57,634 nucleotides of DNA. It comes from Microvirga vignae. Its GTDB lineage: Bacteria; Pseudomonadota; Alphaproteobacteria; Rhizobiales; Beijerinckiaceae. Positions 16,980 through 25,417 of this stretch are shown here, one piece after another. The notes beneath the pieces were generated by a model. It was not told the DNA's origin. It made no database searches and was given only the letters and a program-made list of their open reading frames with translations. Positions within the stretch are counted from its first letter, which is position 1, and each line of letters starts with the position of its first letter. Location: assembly GCF_001017175.1 (NCBI RefSeq), contig NZ_LCYG01000084.1, positions 1-57,634 of the forward strand, given 5' to 3'. The translations under genes and the position numbers were made by a program.

Positions 16980-18145
16980 GCGCCGGACCGGTCATCGAGC
17001 GGCGCACACAAGGCCTCAGAGCCTCGATGGGCCGCATCTACGCTACCTTCATCAAAGAATTGCTGCAGCTTCGCCGCGACCGCATCACCTTCGCGACGAT
17101 GATCGTCATCCCGCTCTTCCAGCTCTTCCTGTTCGGCTACGCCATCAACACCGATCCCAAGCACCTGCCCACCGCCGTGCTGATCCAGGACGAGAGCGCC
17201 TTTGCGCGCTCCTTCCTCGCGGCTATGCGGGTGAGCGAGTATTTCGATATCCGGACGAGCGCCACGACCGAGGCCGAACTCGATCACCTGATCCTGTCCG
17301 GCCGGGTGCAGTTTGGCGTACAAATCCCGGCCCATTTCGGCCGAGACCTGATCCGCGGCGAACGTCCCAGCGTGCTGGTGATCGCGGATGCGAGCGATCC
17401 CGTGGCGACCGGGGGCGCGGTATCGGCTTTACAAGGCCTGTCGTCGAGCGTCTTCTCCCGTGAACTTACCGGGCCGGTGGCCGATCTCGCACCGAAGGCC
17501 CTGCCCTACGAATTGCGCATCCACCGCCGCTACAATCCGACGGGCGAGACGCGTCTCAACATCGTGCCGGGCCTCATGGGCACGATTCTGACGCTCACCA
17601 TGCTGATCTTCACGGCGCTCTCTGTCACCCGGGAGGTGGAGCGCGGCACCATGGAGAGCCTACTCGCGATGCCGATCCGCCCTGTCGAGATCATGCTGGG
17701 CAAGATCGCTCCCTATCTGGCGATCGGCGGCCTCCAAGCGGGGTTGATCCTCGGGGCCGCCAAGCTCCTCTTCGGTGTGCCGATCATCGGCAGTCTCGTA
17801 CTGCTCGTGGCACTAACGCTACTGTTCATCCTGGCGAACCTGTCGGTTGGCTACACCTTCTCGACAATTGCCACGAGCCAGCTTCAAGCGATGCAGATGT
17901 CGTTCTTCTTCTTCCTGCCGAACATTCTGCTCTCGGGATTCATGTTCCCGTTCCGTGGCATGCCGGGCTGGGCGCAGGCGATCGGCGAGATCCTGCCACT
18001 GACCCACTATCTGCGCATCGTGCGTGGCATCATGCTGAAGGGGGCGGGCTTTGTGGACCTCCAGGCTGACGTGCTGGCGCTCGCTGCCTTCACGCTTGCG
18101 GCTATGACTGTCGCCGTCCTGCGATTTCGCCAGACGCTCGACTGA
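16976..18145 (+). CDS. ABC-2 type exporter permease (YbhS/YhhJ-like)
   Basis: 389 residues. One N-terminal transmembrane helix (TFATMIVIPLFQLFLFGYAI) is followed by a large extracytoplasmic loop of about 130 residues and five further helices. The conserved segment REVERGTMESLLAMPIRPVEIMLGK, found in the ABC-2 family, and the LSGFMFPFRGMPGWAQAIGEILPLTHYLRI region are present. Only one permease gene exists, so a homodimer is expected, rather than the YbhR/YbhS pair. It is the last gene of the TetR-HlyD-ATPase-permease unit; drugs or hydrophobic toxins are plausible substrates by family. Confidence 0.93.
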   Translation: MSAGPVIERRTQGLRASMGRIYATFIKELLQLRRDRITFATMIVIPLFQLFLFGYAINTDPKHLPTAVLIQDESAFARSFLAAMRVSEYFDIRTSATTEAELDHLILSGRVQFGVQIPAHFGRDLIRGERPSVLVIADASDPVATGGAVSALQGLSSSVFSRELTGPVADLAPKALPYELRIHRRYNPTGETRLNIVPGLMGTILTLTMLIFTALSVTREVERGTMESLLAMPIRPVEIMLGKIAPYLAIGGLQAGLILGAAKLLFGVPIIGSLVLLVALTLLFILANLSVGYTFSTIATSQLQAMQMSFFFFLPNILLSGFMFPFRGMPGWAQAIGEILPLTHYLRIVRGIMLKGAGFVDLQADVLALAAFTLAAMTVAVLRFRQTLD

Positions 18146-18149
18146 GCAT

Positions 18150-18372
18150 CCCAAGCAAGACATTGTTGCCAATCCAGAACCTCGCCTTCTCCCCTATGTT
18201 CGTCCAAGCGGGTCTTGCCTGCTGTGCCGATCTGACCTCAACGCCCGGCCAGGACAACATTACCGAATAGGTCCCGCTCAACAGCCATGGAGTAAAACCA
18301 GGCCATATTGCGGGCGGGCTCGACGGCGTGGGCACGACGTTTGAGGCGTTGGACGCGCTTCGAGCCTGTCAT
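18150..18372 (-). pseudogene. WGR-domain protein, disrupted by a nonsense codon at the WGR motif
   Basis: From the ATG at 18372 the translation reads MTGSKRVQRLKRRAHAVEPA, then RNMAWFYSMAVERDLFGNVV, LAGR, a TGA, and GQIGTAGKTRLDEHRGEGEV. WGR domains read RNMARFYxLxVQPDLFGxxxLxRxWGRIGxxGQ, so the TGA replaces the signature Trp. The C-terminal end degenerates and meets the 3' end of the exporter permease gene. The ATG overlaps the DUF6173 gene stop as ATGA, so the two formed an operon before the mutation. WGR domains occur in DNA-binding and PARP-like proteins. Confidence 0.65.
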
Positions 18373-18788
18373 TTTTTCGCCTGTCCCACGTTCTGCTCCA
18401 AGAGGAAGCCAATGCGGCGGGGCTCTTCCTCTTCCTTCAGCTTTGGAAGGGCCGTGAGGAGAAGACTCAGCTGTGTGTAGTGCTGGATCAAGTGAACGGG
18501 GCGTCCATGCTGGTTCAAGCCTGAGAAAATCAAAAGGTCCGGGTTCGAGTAGGCCACGCCGAGAATATGAAAGGCGTCTGCCCCAACCCCGGTCGGGAGA
18601 TAGCCGCCTATCTCCTCGGTGGGGTCCAGTCGATCCTCAAAGGCTTTGATCTGGTCCACAAGGCGCACGAACATCCAGCCTGCCGGATTTTCTCGCCTGT
18701 CCTTAAGCTCCGCCTCGTGCCCCAAGGATTGAAGCACTGAAGCGTTTAGAGACGATAGGACTTCTACGTGGTCACGGGTCATATCCAT
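18369..18788 (-). CDS. DUF6173-like hypothetical protein
   Basis: 139 residues. The C-terminal half (FHILGVAYSNPDLLIFSGLN, GRPVHLIQHYTQLSLLLTAL, RRIGFLLEQ) matches what I recall of the DUF6173 family, a small alphaproteobacterial family of unknown function. No membrane segment or signal is present. The start may be the ATG at 18788 or the one two codons later; GAGGGA precedes the first. The downstream WGR gene overlaps it by four bases and is broken. Confidence 0.65.
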   Translation of the reverse strand: MDMTRDHVEVLSSLNASVLQSLGHEAELKDRRENPAGWMFVRLVDQIKAFEDRLDPTEEIGGYLPTGVGADAFHILGVAYSNPDLLIFSGLNQHGRPVHLIQHYTQLSLLLTALPKLKEEEEPRRIGFLLEQNVGQAKK

Positions 18789-18866
18789 TCCCTCGCCTGC
18801 CTCGCAGGAAGCCGCTCACGAGGCTTCGGTAGAGGCTGGACCTGCTGTCCGACGCTGGTTCCGGCG

Positions 18867-19085
18867 TTACGGATACTCACCCTCCAGCGTAAAGCCAGCC
18901 TTCAAGACGACTTGATAATGGCGGACCTCACCGTTCTCGACCTGTCCACGGGTCTGCACGACCTCGAACCAGCGCAGATTTCTGAGAGTCTGATCCGCGC
19001 GCCTAAGAGCGGTTTGGATCGCATCCTCAATGCTGTCCGTCGATGAGCCGACGAGTTCAACCACCTTATAGATATGGTCAGACAT
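18867..19085 (-). CDS. Dodecin family flavin-binding protein
   Basis: 72 residues from the ATG at 19085, preceded by AGGGAG. The whole chain matches dodecin: MSDHIYKVVELVGSSTDSIE, DAIQTALRRADQTLRNLRWF, EVVQTRGQVENGEVRHYQVV and LKAGFTLEG. Dodecins assemble into hollow dodecamers that store and protect flavins; the tryptophan in LRWFEV stacks on the isoalloxazine ring. The longer open frame upstream to 19175 does not fit the family. The window encodes many flavoproteins, though this gene is not in operon with them. Confidence 0.93.
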   Translation of the reverse strand: MSDHIYKVVELVGSSTDSIEDAIQTALRRADQTLRNLRWFEVVQTRGQVENGEVRHYQVVLKAGFTLEGEYP

Positions 19086-19377
19086 CTGGATGCTCCCTGC
19101 TGTTCCTGCCGGGAGAAGGTAGGGCGCTGTCTTGGGCCCACTAGGCCTCTTTAAGACAAGACCGGACCTGCTCAAGCCTCTCCGTTTCTCGGCTCTCTCG
19201 ATATCTGGAGAACGGCCAATGCCTCACTACTCTCTGCCGTTACACGAGACGTAGGCTGCGTTGCCTATCAAGCCTCCAGAACAGAATCCTGCTCGGCTCT
19301 ACCCCGGGCGGGGTTTCTGCTCCTGCGCTCTCGCCGACTGCAATCCCGATGGACATTCTTCCGGCTTCGTGAACTGC

Positions 19378-19527
19378 CTACAGATGTATCCCAGGCAGTG
19401 TCACATAGGCTAACAATGTGAGTGTGAGCGCACAGGCCGAAGTTATGCTGATCCCTCTCTCAATCCGGGCGAGCCGGGCCTCGATATCTCTCAACTGGGC
19501 TTGAGGGTCGAAGGTGGGGCTGCTCAT
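19378..19527 (-). CDS. Small single-helix membrane protein (49 aa)
   Basis: 49 residues from the ATG at 19527, behind a strong ribosome site (GAGAGGGGAG, four bases before ATG). The N-terminal 24 residues are soluble and charged (FDPQAQLRDIEARLARIERG), followed by one transmembrane helix (ITSACALTLTLLAYVTLPGI). It ends with TAG at 19378. The next gene upstream on the same strand is another small membrane protein. I recognise no family. The 290 bases between this gene and dodecin hold only a GC-rich hairpin (ACCCCGGGCGGGGTTT at 19301-19316). Confidence 0.6.
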   Translation of the reverse strand: MSSPTFDPQAQLRDIEARLARIERGISITSACALTLTLLAYVTLPGIHL

Positions 19528-19587
19528 GGTGCTCCCCTCTCTGCGAGTTCGGTCCCGAATGGATTGAAAAAGAGAAATCCGGCTCCG

Positions 19588-19743
19588 TCAGATGCTGGCC
19601 AGCAGAAGGCTTGCCCCGATGAACCCGCTCAGGAACGCAGCGAATAGAATCGATGCACGCCGAAGTGATAGAGCGCCGGTCGTAGTTGATGTAGCCATGG
19701 GGGCGCCGTCTAGAGAAATGTCAAAGTCATTGTTCTGGTTCAT
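19588..19743 (-). CDS. Small single-helix membrane protein (51 aa)
   Basis: 51 residues from the ATG at 19743 (AGGACAGG just upstream): an acidic soluble start (MNQNNDFDISLDGAPMATST) and one C-terminal helix (ASILFAAFLSGFIGASLLLA). Its promoter region contains the 22-bp perfect palindrome at 19805-19826, about 60 bases upstream. It is probably the first gene of a two-gene unit with the 49-residue protein. No family is recognised. Confidence 0.55.
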   Translation of the reverse strand: MNQNNDFDISLDGAPMATSTTTGALSLRRASILFAAFLSGFIGASLLLASI

Positions 19744-19804
19744 GGGCCTGTCCTGATTGTAAGTCACGGTGTTATGACGCCAGAACGCAGGCGATGTTAG
19801 TGGG

Positions 19805-19826
19805 TTCGATAACATATGTTATCGAA
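19805..19826. promoter_or_regulatory. 22-bp perfect palindrome, likely operator
   Basis: TTCGATAACAT followed directly by its reverse complement ATGTTATCGAA, with no mismatch or spacer. It lies upstream of the small membrane protein gene (minus strand) and about 320 bases before the RND pump operon (plus strand). No other copy was found in the window. A dimeric repressor is the natural reading; which one is not shown. Confidence 0.6.
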
Positions 19827-20003
19827 ATGTTTCGAGCGTTCTAATTCTTACTCGCCGTATTTGCCATTGATGGTGTTGTCGAAGAGCACTAGGCCACGCT
19901 TGCGAGACAAGAACACACAGGTGCGGCGGAACTGCAGACCGTGTTGGGGAACTCCTCCGCGTGCTCTGGCGCACAGATCATTCGCTCTTATGACGAGTAT
20001 AAA

Positions 20004-20027
20004 CTGACGAAAATCGATATTCGTCAG
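20004..20027 (+). promoter_or_regulatory. Operator-like inverted repeat upstream of the RND pump operon
   Basis: CTGACGAAAATC followed by GATATTCGTCAG: 12-base arms with one mismatched pair. Extra half sites TGACGA (19991) and CGTCAG (20028-20033) flank it. It lies about 115 bases before the membrane fusion protein gene. The TGACGAA half also occurs in the inverted repeat before the TetR gene downstream of the pump (24438-24460), so the same TetR protein may bind both sites. Confidence 0.6.
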
Positions 20028-20142
20028 GCGTCAGGTTTCGCCTGAGTGAAAGGAAAGCGGGGGCTTTGGCGTTGCGCTGGCTTGGATCCGCTCACAAGCC
20101 AGCATCACAACCGGGAGAAGACTTTGGCTGGAGGTGAATGCC

Positions 20143-21219
20143 ATGCCCGCATCCCTGCCCATGCTCATCCTTGGTATCGCCCTGACGCTCGCCGCCTGCG
20201 AAGCAAAACCTCAGGAGACGGCCAAACTCGATCGACCCGTCCTGGTGCAATCGGTGGCTTTCGAGCCCCGTGCTCCGGAACGGACCTTTGTCGCGACCAT
20301 CCGCCCCCGCGTCGAAAGCGATCTCGGGTTCCGGGTTCCGGGTAAGGTCGCCCGGCGCCTCGTTACTGTTGGTGATATGGTCAAGGTCGGCCAGCCCCTG
20401 GCCGTCCTCGATGCAACCGACCTGCGCCTCCAGCGCGAACAGGCGGAGGCCGAGTTGAAGGCTGCATCCGCTGCATTCCAACAGGCCGAGGCCGAGCTCC
20501 AGCGCATTGTCACTCTGAGGAGACAAGGCTGGTCCACCACCGCAACCTTCGACCGGCAGACGGCCGTCACCGAGGAGGCGCGAGGTCGCCTGACTCGCGC
20601 CGAGCGCGCCCTGCTCCTCGCTGAGAATGCCCTTTCCTATGCCACCCTCGTGGCCGACATCGAAGGAGTGGTCACCGCGACACAGATCGAGCCGGGGCAG
20701 GTGGTCAGCACCGATAAGGTCGCCATCCGCATCACGCGCCTGTCGGAGAAGGAGGCCGTGATCGCCGTCCCTGAGGCCCAAATCGCCGCGGTCCGGACCG
20801 GTGTCGCCTCCCTCTCCCTCTGGTCCAATCCGGACAAGCATTATCAGGTCACGCTCCGCGAATTCTCGCCGTCAGCCGACCCGGCCACCCGCACGTATCT
20901 GGCCCGGTTTTCGATCCCAGCCGCAGACGAGCCGGTGCAGTTCGGCATGACCGCGACTGTCACGATCGGCGAGACGGCCGCGGCGGAAGTGGTGCGCCTG
21001 CCATTGTCCTCACTCCACAACCAGGGTGGCGGCCCGGCGGTTTGGGTGATCGGTGCCGACGGGCGGCCAGTTCTGCGGCCGGTCACGGTCGCGGCCTACC
21101 AGTCCCGCGATGTCCTGATCACCCAGGGGCTGCGCGACGGCGACCACGTCGTCATCTTGGGCGCGCAGAAGCTCGATCCGGGCCAGCGGATCCGTATCGT
21201 CGAAGCGCTGCAGTTCTAA
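20143..21219 (+). CDS. RND efflux membrane fusion lipoprotein
   Basis: 358 residues from the ATG at 20143, six bases after GGAGGTG; an in-frame GTG three codons earlier lies inside that site. The N-terminus has a lipobox (LTLAAC), so it is probably a lipoprotein. Lipoyl halves (DLGFRVPGKVARRLVTVGDMV, then VVTATQIEPGQVVSTD) bracket a helical hairpin, and the C-terminal barrel ends with DGDHVVILGAQKLDPGQRIR. It is the periplasmic adaptor for the pump that starts 17 bases downstream. No outer-membrane channel gene is nearby. Confidence 0.92.
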   Translation: MPASLPMLILGIALTLAACEAKPQETAKLDRPVLVQSVAFEPRAPERTFVATIRPRVESDLGFRVPGKVARRLVTVGDMVKVGQPLAVLDATDLRLQREQAEAELKAASAAFQQAEAELQRIVTLRRQGWSTTATFDRQTAVTEEARGRLTRAERALLLAENALSYATLVADIEGVVTATQIEPGQVVSTDKVAIRITRLSEKEAVIAVPEAQIAAVRTGVASLSLWSNPDKHYQVTLREFSPSADPATRTYLARFSIPAADEPVQFGMTATVTIGETAAAEVVRLPLSSLHNQGGGPAVWVIGADGRPVLRPVTVAAYQSRDVLITQGLRDGDHVVILGAQKLDPGQRIRIVEALQF

Positions 21220-21236
21220 AGGTTGGGAGCCCAGCC

Positions 21237-24200
21237 ATGAAGCGGTTCAACCTGTCCGAATGGGCCGTGCATCACCCGGCGCTTATCCTGTTTCTCATCC
21301 TGGCTATCAGCGTCGGCGGCCTTCTCTCCTTCCGCTCGCTCGGGCGCGCGGAAGACCCGAACTTCACCATCAAGAATGCGATCATTACGGTCGCTTGGCC
21401 GGGCGCAACGACACAGGAGATGCAGGACCAAGTTGCGGATCCGATCGAGAAGAAACTGCAGGAGCTGCCATGGTTCGACAAGGTTATCACCTACAGCAAA
21501 CCCGGTTTTGCGGCGATGAATGTCGGCTTTCGCGACAACACGCCAGCCCGAGAGGTGCCGCAGCTCTTCTATCAGCTGCGAAAAAAGCTCGACGACATCC
21601 GGGGGCAGCTTCCCAACGATCTCATCGGACCTAACGTGAACGACGAGTATGGGGATGTCGATTCCATTCTCTACATGCTGACCGGCGACGGCGCCGACTT
21701 CGCGCAGCTCAAGAAGGTCGCCGAGGGCTTGCGTCAGCAGCTCCTCAAGGTGCCAGGCGTTACGAAGGTCAATCTCTACGGCGTGCAGGACGAGCGCATC
21801 TACGTTGAGTTCAGCCACGCCAAGCTGGCCACCTTGGGTATCCCACCGCAGGCTCTGTTCGAGTCGCTGCAACGGCAGAATGCGGTCGTCCCCGCCGGCA
21901 CGGTCGAGACGGGGGCCCAACGGATCCCCGTGCGTGTTACGGGGGCGCTCGACGGGGCGAAGGCCGTGGCCGAAACCCCGGTCGAGGCAGGTGGGCGCGT
22001 GTTCCGTCTCGGGGATATCGCAACCGTCACCCGTGGCTTCGAAGATCCGTCCGACTACCTGGTTCGCCAGCGCGGCCAGCCGGCGCTTGGCCTGGGTGTC
22101 GTCATGGCCAAGGGGGCGAACATCCTAGCGTTCGGCCGGGATGTGAATGCTGCGACGAATGGTTTCATGCAGGCGGTGCCGCAGGGCATCGACATCGAGC
22201 AGGTCGCCGACCAGCCGAAGGTGGTCGACCACGCTATCCGGGAATTCGAGCACTCCTTCATCGAAGCCCTCGGCATCGTGCTTCTCGTCTCGTTCGTGTC
22301 GCTGGGCTGGCGCACCGGCATCGTGGTGGCGCTCTCCGTTCCCCTCGTCCTCGCGATCACGTTTGCCGTGATGAGCTTGCTCGGTCTCGACCTCCACCGC
22401 ATCACCCTTGGCGCGCTGATCATCGCCCTCGGCCTGCTGGTTGATGACGCGATCATCGCGGTCGAGATGATGACGGTGAAGATCGAGCAGGGCTGGGACC
22501 GCATGCGCGCAGCTGCGTTTGCCTGGACCTCGACGGCCTTTCCAATGCTCACCGGGACGCTGGTGACGGCCGCAGGCTTCCTTCCGGTCGGCTTCGCCAA
22601 TTCCGCAGTCGGCGAATATGCCGGCGGCATCTTCTGGGTCGTCGCGATTGCGCTGGTCGCATCCTGGCTCGTAGCCGTGATCTTCACCCCTTACCTTGGG
22701 GTCAAGCTCTTGCCGCAAGCGCTTTCTGGACACACGCATGCGAATCCGCACGAGATTTACGAGACTCGCATCTATCGCGGCCTGCGCCGGATCGTGCAGG
22801 CCTGCGTGAACCGGCGCGGCCTCACGGTGCTCGCCACGATCGGCATCTTCGTGGCCTCCATCGTGGCGTTCGGCCAAGTTCAGCAGCAGTTCTTCCCATT
22901 GTCCGAGCGGCCGGAGCTCTTCTTCCAGATGCGCCTGCCCGAGGGCACGGCCATTGGCGTTACGACCGAGACGGCCCGGCAGGCGGAGGCGATCCTCGGC
23001 GATGATCCCGATATCCTGACCCATACGACCTATATCGGCCAGGGCTCGCCACGGTTCTGGCTCGGCCTCAACCCCCAGCTCCCGAACGAAGCGTTTGTGG
23101 AGATCGTGATTGTTGCCAGGGATGTGCCGGCGCGTGAGCGCATCAAGGCACGCATCGAAAAAGCGGTGGCGCAAGGTGCCCTCGCGGCGGCACGGGTGCG
23201 GGTCGACCGCTTCAATTTCGGTCCGCCCGTCGGATTCCCGGTTCAATTCCGTGTCATCGGCCCGGACGCAATGACGGTGCGCCACATTGCATCCGACGTC
23301 CGCGAGGTTATGCGGGCCAACATCAACGTGGTCGATCCGCACCTCGAGTGGAACGAGATGGCTCCCTCGGTGCGGCTGGTGGTGGACCAGGAGCGCGCCC
23401 GTGCACTCGGGCTCGATCCGCAGACCGTGTCGCAGGCCCTGCAGACGCTTCTCTCCGGCGTCCCTGTCACCACCGTTCGCGACGGCACCGAACGGGTCGA
23501 GGTCGTCGCCCGTGCAGTGGCGCAGGAGCGCCTCGATCTCGGCCGCATCGGCGACCTCACCGTGATGTCGCGCAATGGGCTTGCAGTGCCGCTCGCCCAG
23601 GTTGGCCGCATCGAATATGCCCATGAGGAGCCGATCCTCTGGCGGCGCAACCGCGATCTGTCGCTCACGGTCCGCGCCGACGTGGTCGACGGGGTTCAGC
23701 CACCGGATGTGACGAACCAGATCTGGCCGACCCTGGCCCAGATCCGTGACCGGCTCGAGCCGGGCTACCGCCTCGAGATCAGCGGTGCGGTAGAGGAATC
23801 GGCGAAAGGCAATGCCTCTATCTATGCGCTCTTCCCGCTGATGATCGGGGTGATGCTGACGCTGCTGATGATCCAGCTGCAGAGCTTCTCCCGCCTGCTG
23901 CTCGTCTTCCTGACCGCGCCGCTTGGTCTGATCGGCGCATCGCTCGCGCTCAACCTGGCCAACCGGCCGTTCGGCTTTGTCGCGCTGCTCGGCCTGATCG
24001 CTCTTGCCGGCATGATCATGCGCAACACCGTGATTCTGGTTGATCAGATCGAGACCGACGTGGCACAGGGTGCGAGCCGGCGCGAGGCGATCGTGGAAGC
24101 AACGGTGCGGCGGGCCCGTCCGGTGGTGCTCACCGGTCTGGCAGCGATCCTGGCGATGATCCCCCTCTCCTCATCGGCGTTCTGGGGCCCCATGGCCTTC

Positions 24201-24386
24201 ACCATCATGGGAGGTCTGTTCGTTGCGACCTTCCTGACCCTGCTCTTTCTGCCGGCGCTCTATGCGCTGTGGTTCCGCAAGCGCCTCGACGAGCGCGGCT
24301 CCGGAACCCGCTCCGTGGAGGAGCCTGGGACAGGCCGACCAAAAGATATGGACGGGCAGTTCTCGCTCCCCCTCGCCGCGGAGTAG
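21237..24386 (+). CDS. RND efflux pump, inner-membrane transporter
   Basis: 1049 residues from the ATG at 21237 (GGGAG nine bases upstream), the normal size for AcrB-type pumps. N-terminal helix (ALILFLILAISVGGLLSF), two large periplasmic domains and twelve expected helices. The proton-relay helix reads LGLLVDDAIIAVEMM with the paired Asp. Late motifs such as RLLLVFLTAPLGLIGA and RRARPVVLTGLAAILAMIPL match HAE1 pumps. Together with the adaptor it exports drugs or other hydrophobic compounds; substrate not predictable. The TetR regulator follows 86 bases later. Confidence 0.94.
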   Translation: MKRFNLSEWAVHHPALILFLILAISVGGLLSFRSLGRAEDPNFTIKNAIITVAWPGATTQEMQDQVADPIEKKLQELPWFDKVITYSKPGFAAMNVGFRDNTPAREVPQLFYQLRKKLDDIRGQLPNDLIGPNVNDEYGDVDSILYMLTGDGADFAQLKKVAEGLRQQLLKVPGVTKVNLYGVQDERIYVEFSHAKLATLGIPPQALFESLQRQNAVVPAGTVETGAQRIPVRVTGALDGAKAVAETPVEAGGRVFRLGDIATVTRGFEDPSDYLVRQRGQPALGLGVVMAKGANILAFGRDVNAATNGFMQAVPQGIDIEQVADQPKVVDHAIREFEHSFIEALGIVLLVSFVSLGWRTGIVVALSVPLVLAITFAVMSLLGLDLHRITLGALIIALGLLVDDAIIAVEMMTVKIEQGWDRMRAAAFAWTSTAFPMLTGTLVTAAGFLPVGFANSAVGEYAGGIFWVVAIALVASWLVAVIFTPYLGVKLLPQALSGHTHANPHEIYETRIYRGLRRIVQACVNRRGLTVLATIGIFVASIVAFGQVQQQFFPLSERPELFFQMRLPEGTAIGVTTETARQAEAILGDDPDILTHTTYIGQGSPRFWLGLNPQLPNEAFVEIVIVARDVPARERIKARIEKAVAQGALAAARVRVDRFNFGPPVGFPVQFRVIGPDAMTVRHIASDVREVMRANINVVDPHLEWNEMAPSVRLVVDQERARALGLDPQTVSQALQTLLSGVPVTTVRDGTERVEVVARAVAQERLDLGRIGDLTVMSRNGLAVPLAQVGRIEYAHEEPILWRRNRDLSLTVRADVVDGVQPPDVTNQIWPTLAQIRDRLEPGYRLEISGAVEESAKGNASIYALFPLMIGVMLTLLMIQLQSFSRLLLVFLTAPLGLIGASLALNLANRPFGFVALLGLIALAGMIMRNTVILVDQIETDVAQGASRREAIVEATVRRARPVVLTGLAAILAMIPLSSSAFWGPMAFTIMGGLFVATFLTLLFLPALYALWFRKRLDERGSGTRSVEEPGTGRPKDMDGQFSLPLAAE

Positions 24387-24437
24387 GTTTGATCCATAGA
24401 GCAGAACTCGTGGACCAAGCAAAACACGGCCGTTCAT

Positions 24438-24460
24438 TGACGAATGATGAATTTTATCAT
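24438..24460 (+). promoter_or_regulatory. Operator-like inverted repeat before the TetR gene
   Basis: TGACGAATGATGAATTTT followed by ATCAT: ATGAT and ATCAT arms with near-symmetric centre, preceded by TGACGAA, the same half site as in the 20004-20027 operator. It ends 12 bases before the TetR ATG. Aligned over 22 bases the two sites share 14 positions, mostly in the outer halves. Confidence 0.5.
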
Positions 24461-24471
24461 AGGTTTAGCTT

Positions 24472-25128
24472 ATGGATGCTGACGCTGCCATCACCTCGGT
24501 TGAGCCCGACACCCGTAGCCGTATCGTAGAGACGGCCGAGCGGTTATTCCGGCAGATCGGCTATCAGAAAACCACTGTAGCGGATATCGCCAAGGCGCTC
24601 CGGATGAGCCCGGCGAACGTGTACCGCTTTTTCGAGTCCAAGAAAGCGATCAACGAAGCGGTCGCCGAGCGCCTGATGCACGAGGTCGAAGGCGCAATCG
24701 AAGCGATCGCGTGCCGAAAGGCCCCGGCGGCGGACCGGCTGCGGGACATGATCGCGACCATGCACCGGATGACTGCAGTCTTGTATACCGATGAGCTACG
24801 CATGCACGAAATGGTGGAGCGGGCACTGAGCGAGAGCTGGCAGGTCGTGCATGATCACCTCGAGCGCAAGAGCGCGATTTTCCAGCGGGTCGTTGAGGAG
24901 GGGATCGCCGCCGGTGAGTTCACGTCGGCCGATCCGGTGGTTGCATCACGGTGTGTTCAGGTTGCTCTGATCCGCTTCTGTCATCCAGCGCTCCTCGTGC
25001 AGTGCGCCGGAGAACCCGGTCCATCCCTGGACCAGATGACGGAATTCGTACTGGCAGGCCTGGGCTGCCATACCGGTTCTACTGAAGGCGGATCTTGCCA
25101 CGATGATCGTGGGCAAACTCGGGATTAG
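24472..25128 (+). CDS. TetR family regulator of the RND pump
   Basis: 218 residues. Helix-turn-helix at about 18-60 (IVETAERLFRQIGYQKTTVAD, ALRMSPANVYRFFESKKAI). The C-terminal ligand domain includes MHEMVERALSESWQVVHDHL and ends with a Gly/Ser/His-rich tail that may be extra sequence. It lies downstream of the pump genes on the same strand but has its own operator-like promoter, so it is probably autoregulated and represses the pump. The 289 bases after it hold no recognisable gene. Confidence 0.88.
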   Translation: MDADAAITSVEPDTRSRIVETAERLFRQIGYQKTTVADIAKALRMSPANVYRFFESKKAINEAVAERLMHEVEGAIEAIACRKAPAADRLRDMIATMHRMTAVLYTDELRMHEMVERALSESWQVVHDHLERKSAIFQRVVEEGIAAGEFTSADPVVASRCVQVALIRFCHPALLVQCAGEPGPSLDQMTEFVLAGLGCHTGSTEGGSCHDDRGQTRD

Positions 25129-25417
25129 GAGAGAGCTTGGTCGATCGACCAGAGAGTTGTCCTGAGCCAGACCCCTTTCGAGATCGTCGATCGGATCTCG
25201 CCTATTGCGTCTTGCTCCTCATGAGGAGGTTGCAGCTTATGCTGCTGCTCGGTCGAAGGGGGTGTCAGGTTGAAAAGCAATTGGTGGCCATGGGCGATCT
25301 CCCTTCAGATTTCAGCCTGCCGATCGACTGCCCCACAAAACCCAATGCTCCCCAACAAGGATCGCAGGCAGCTGTTTCAGCGCTTCGACAGGCGGCCCAG
25401 AACGGTTCTGTCGCCGG

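Noticed and set aside
22125..23624. Open frame of 499 codons on the minus strand
   Set aside because: Antisense of the RND pump; His/Arg/Asp-rich composition typical of shadows.
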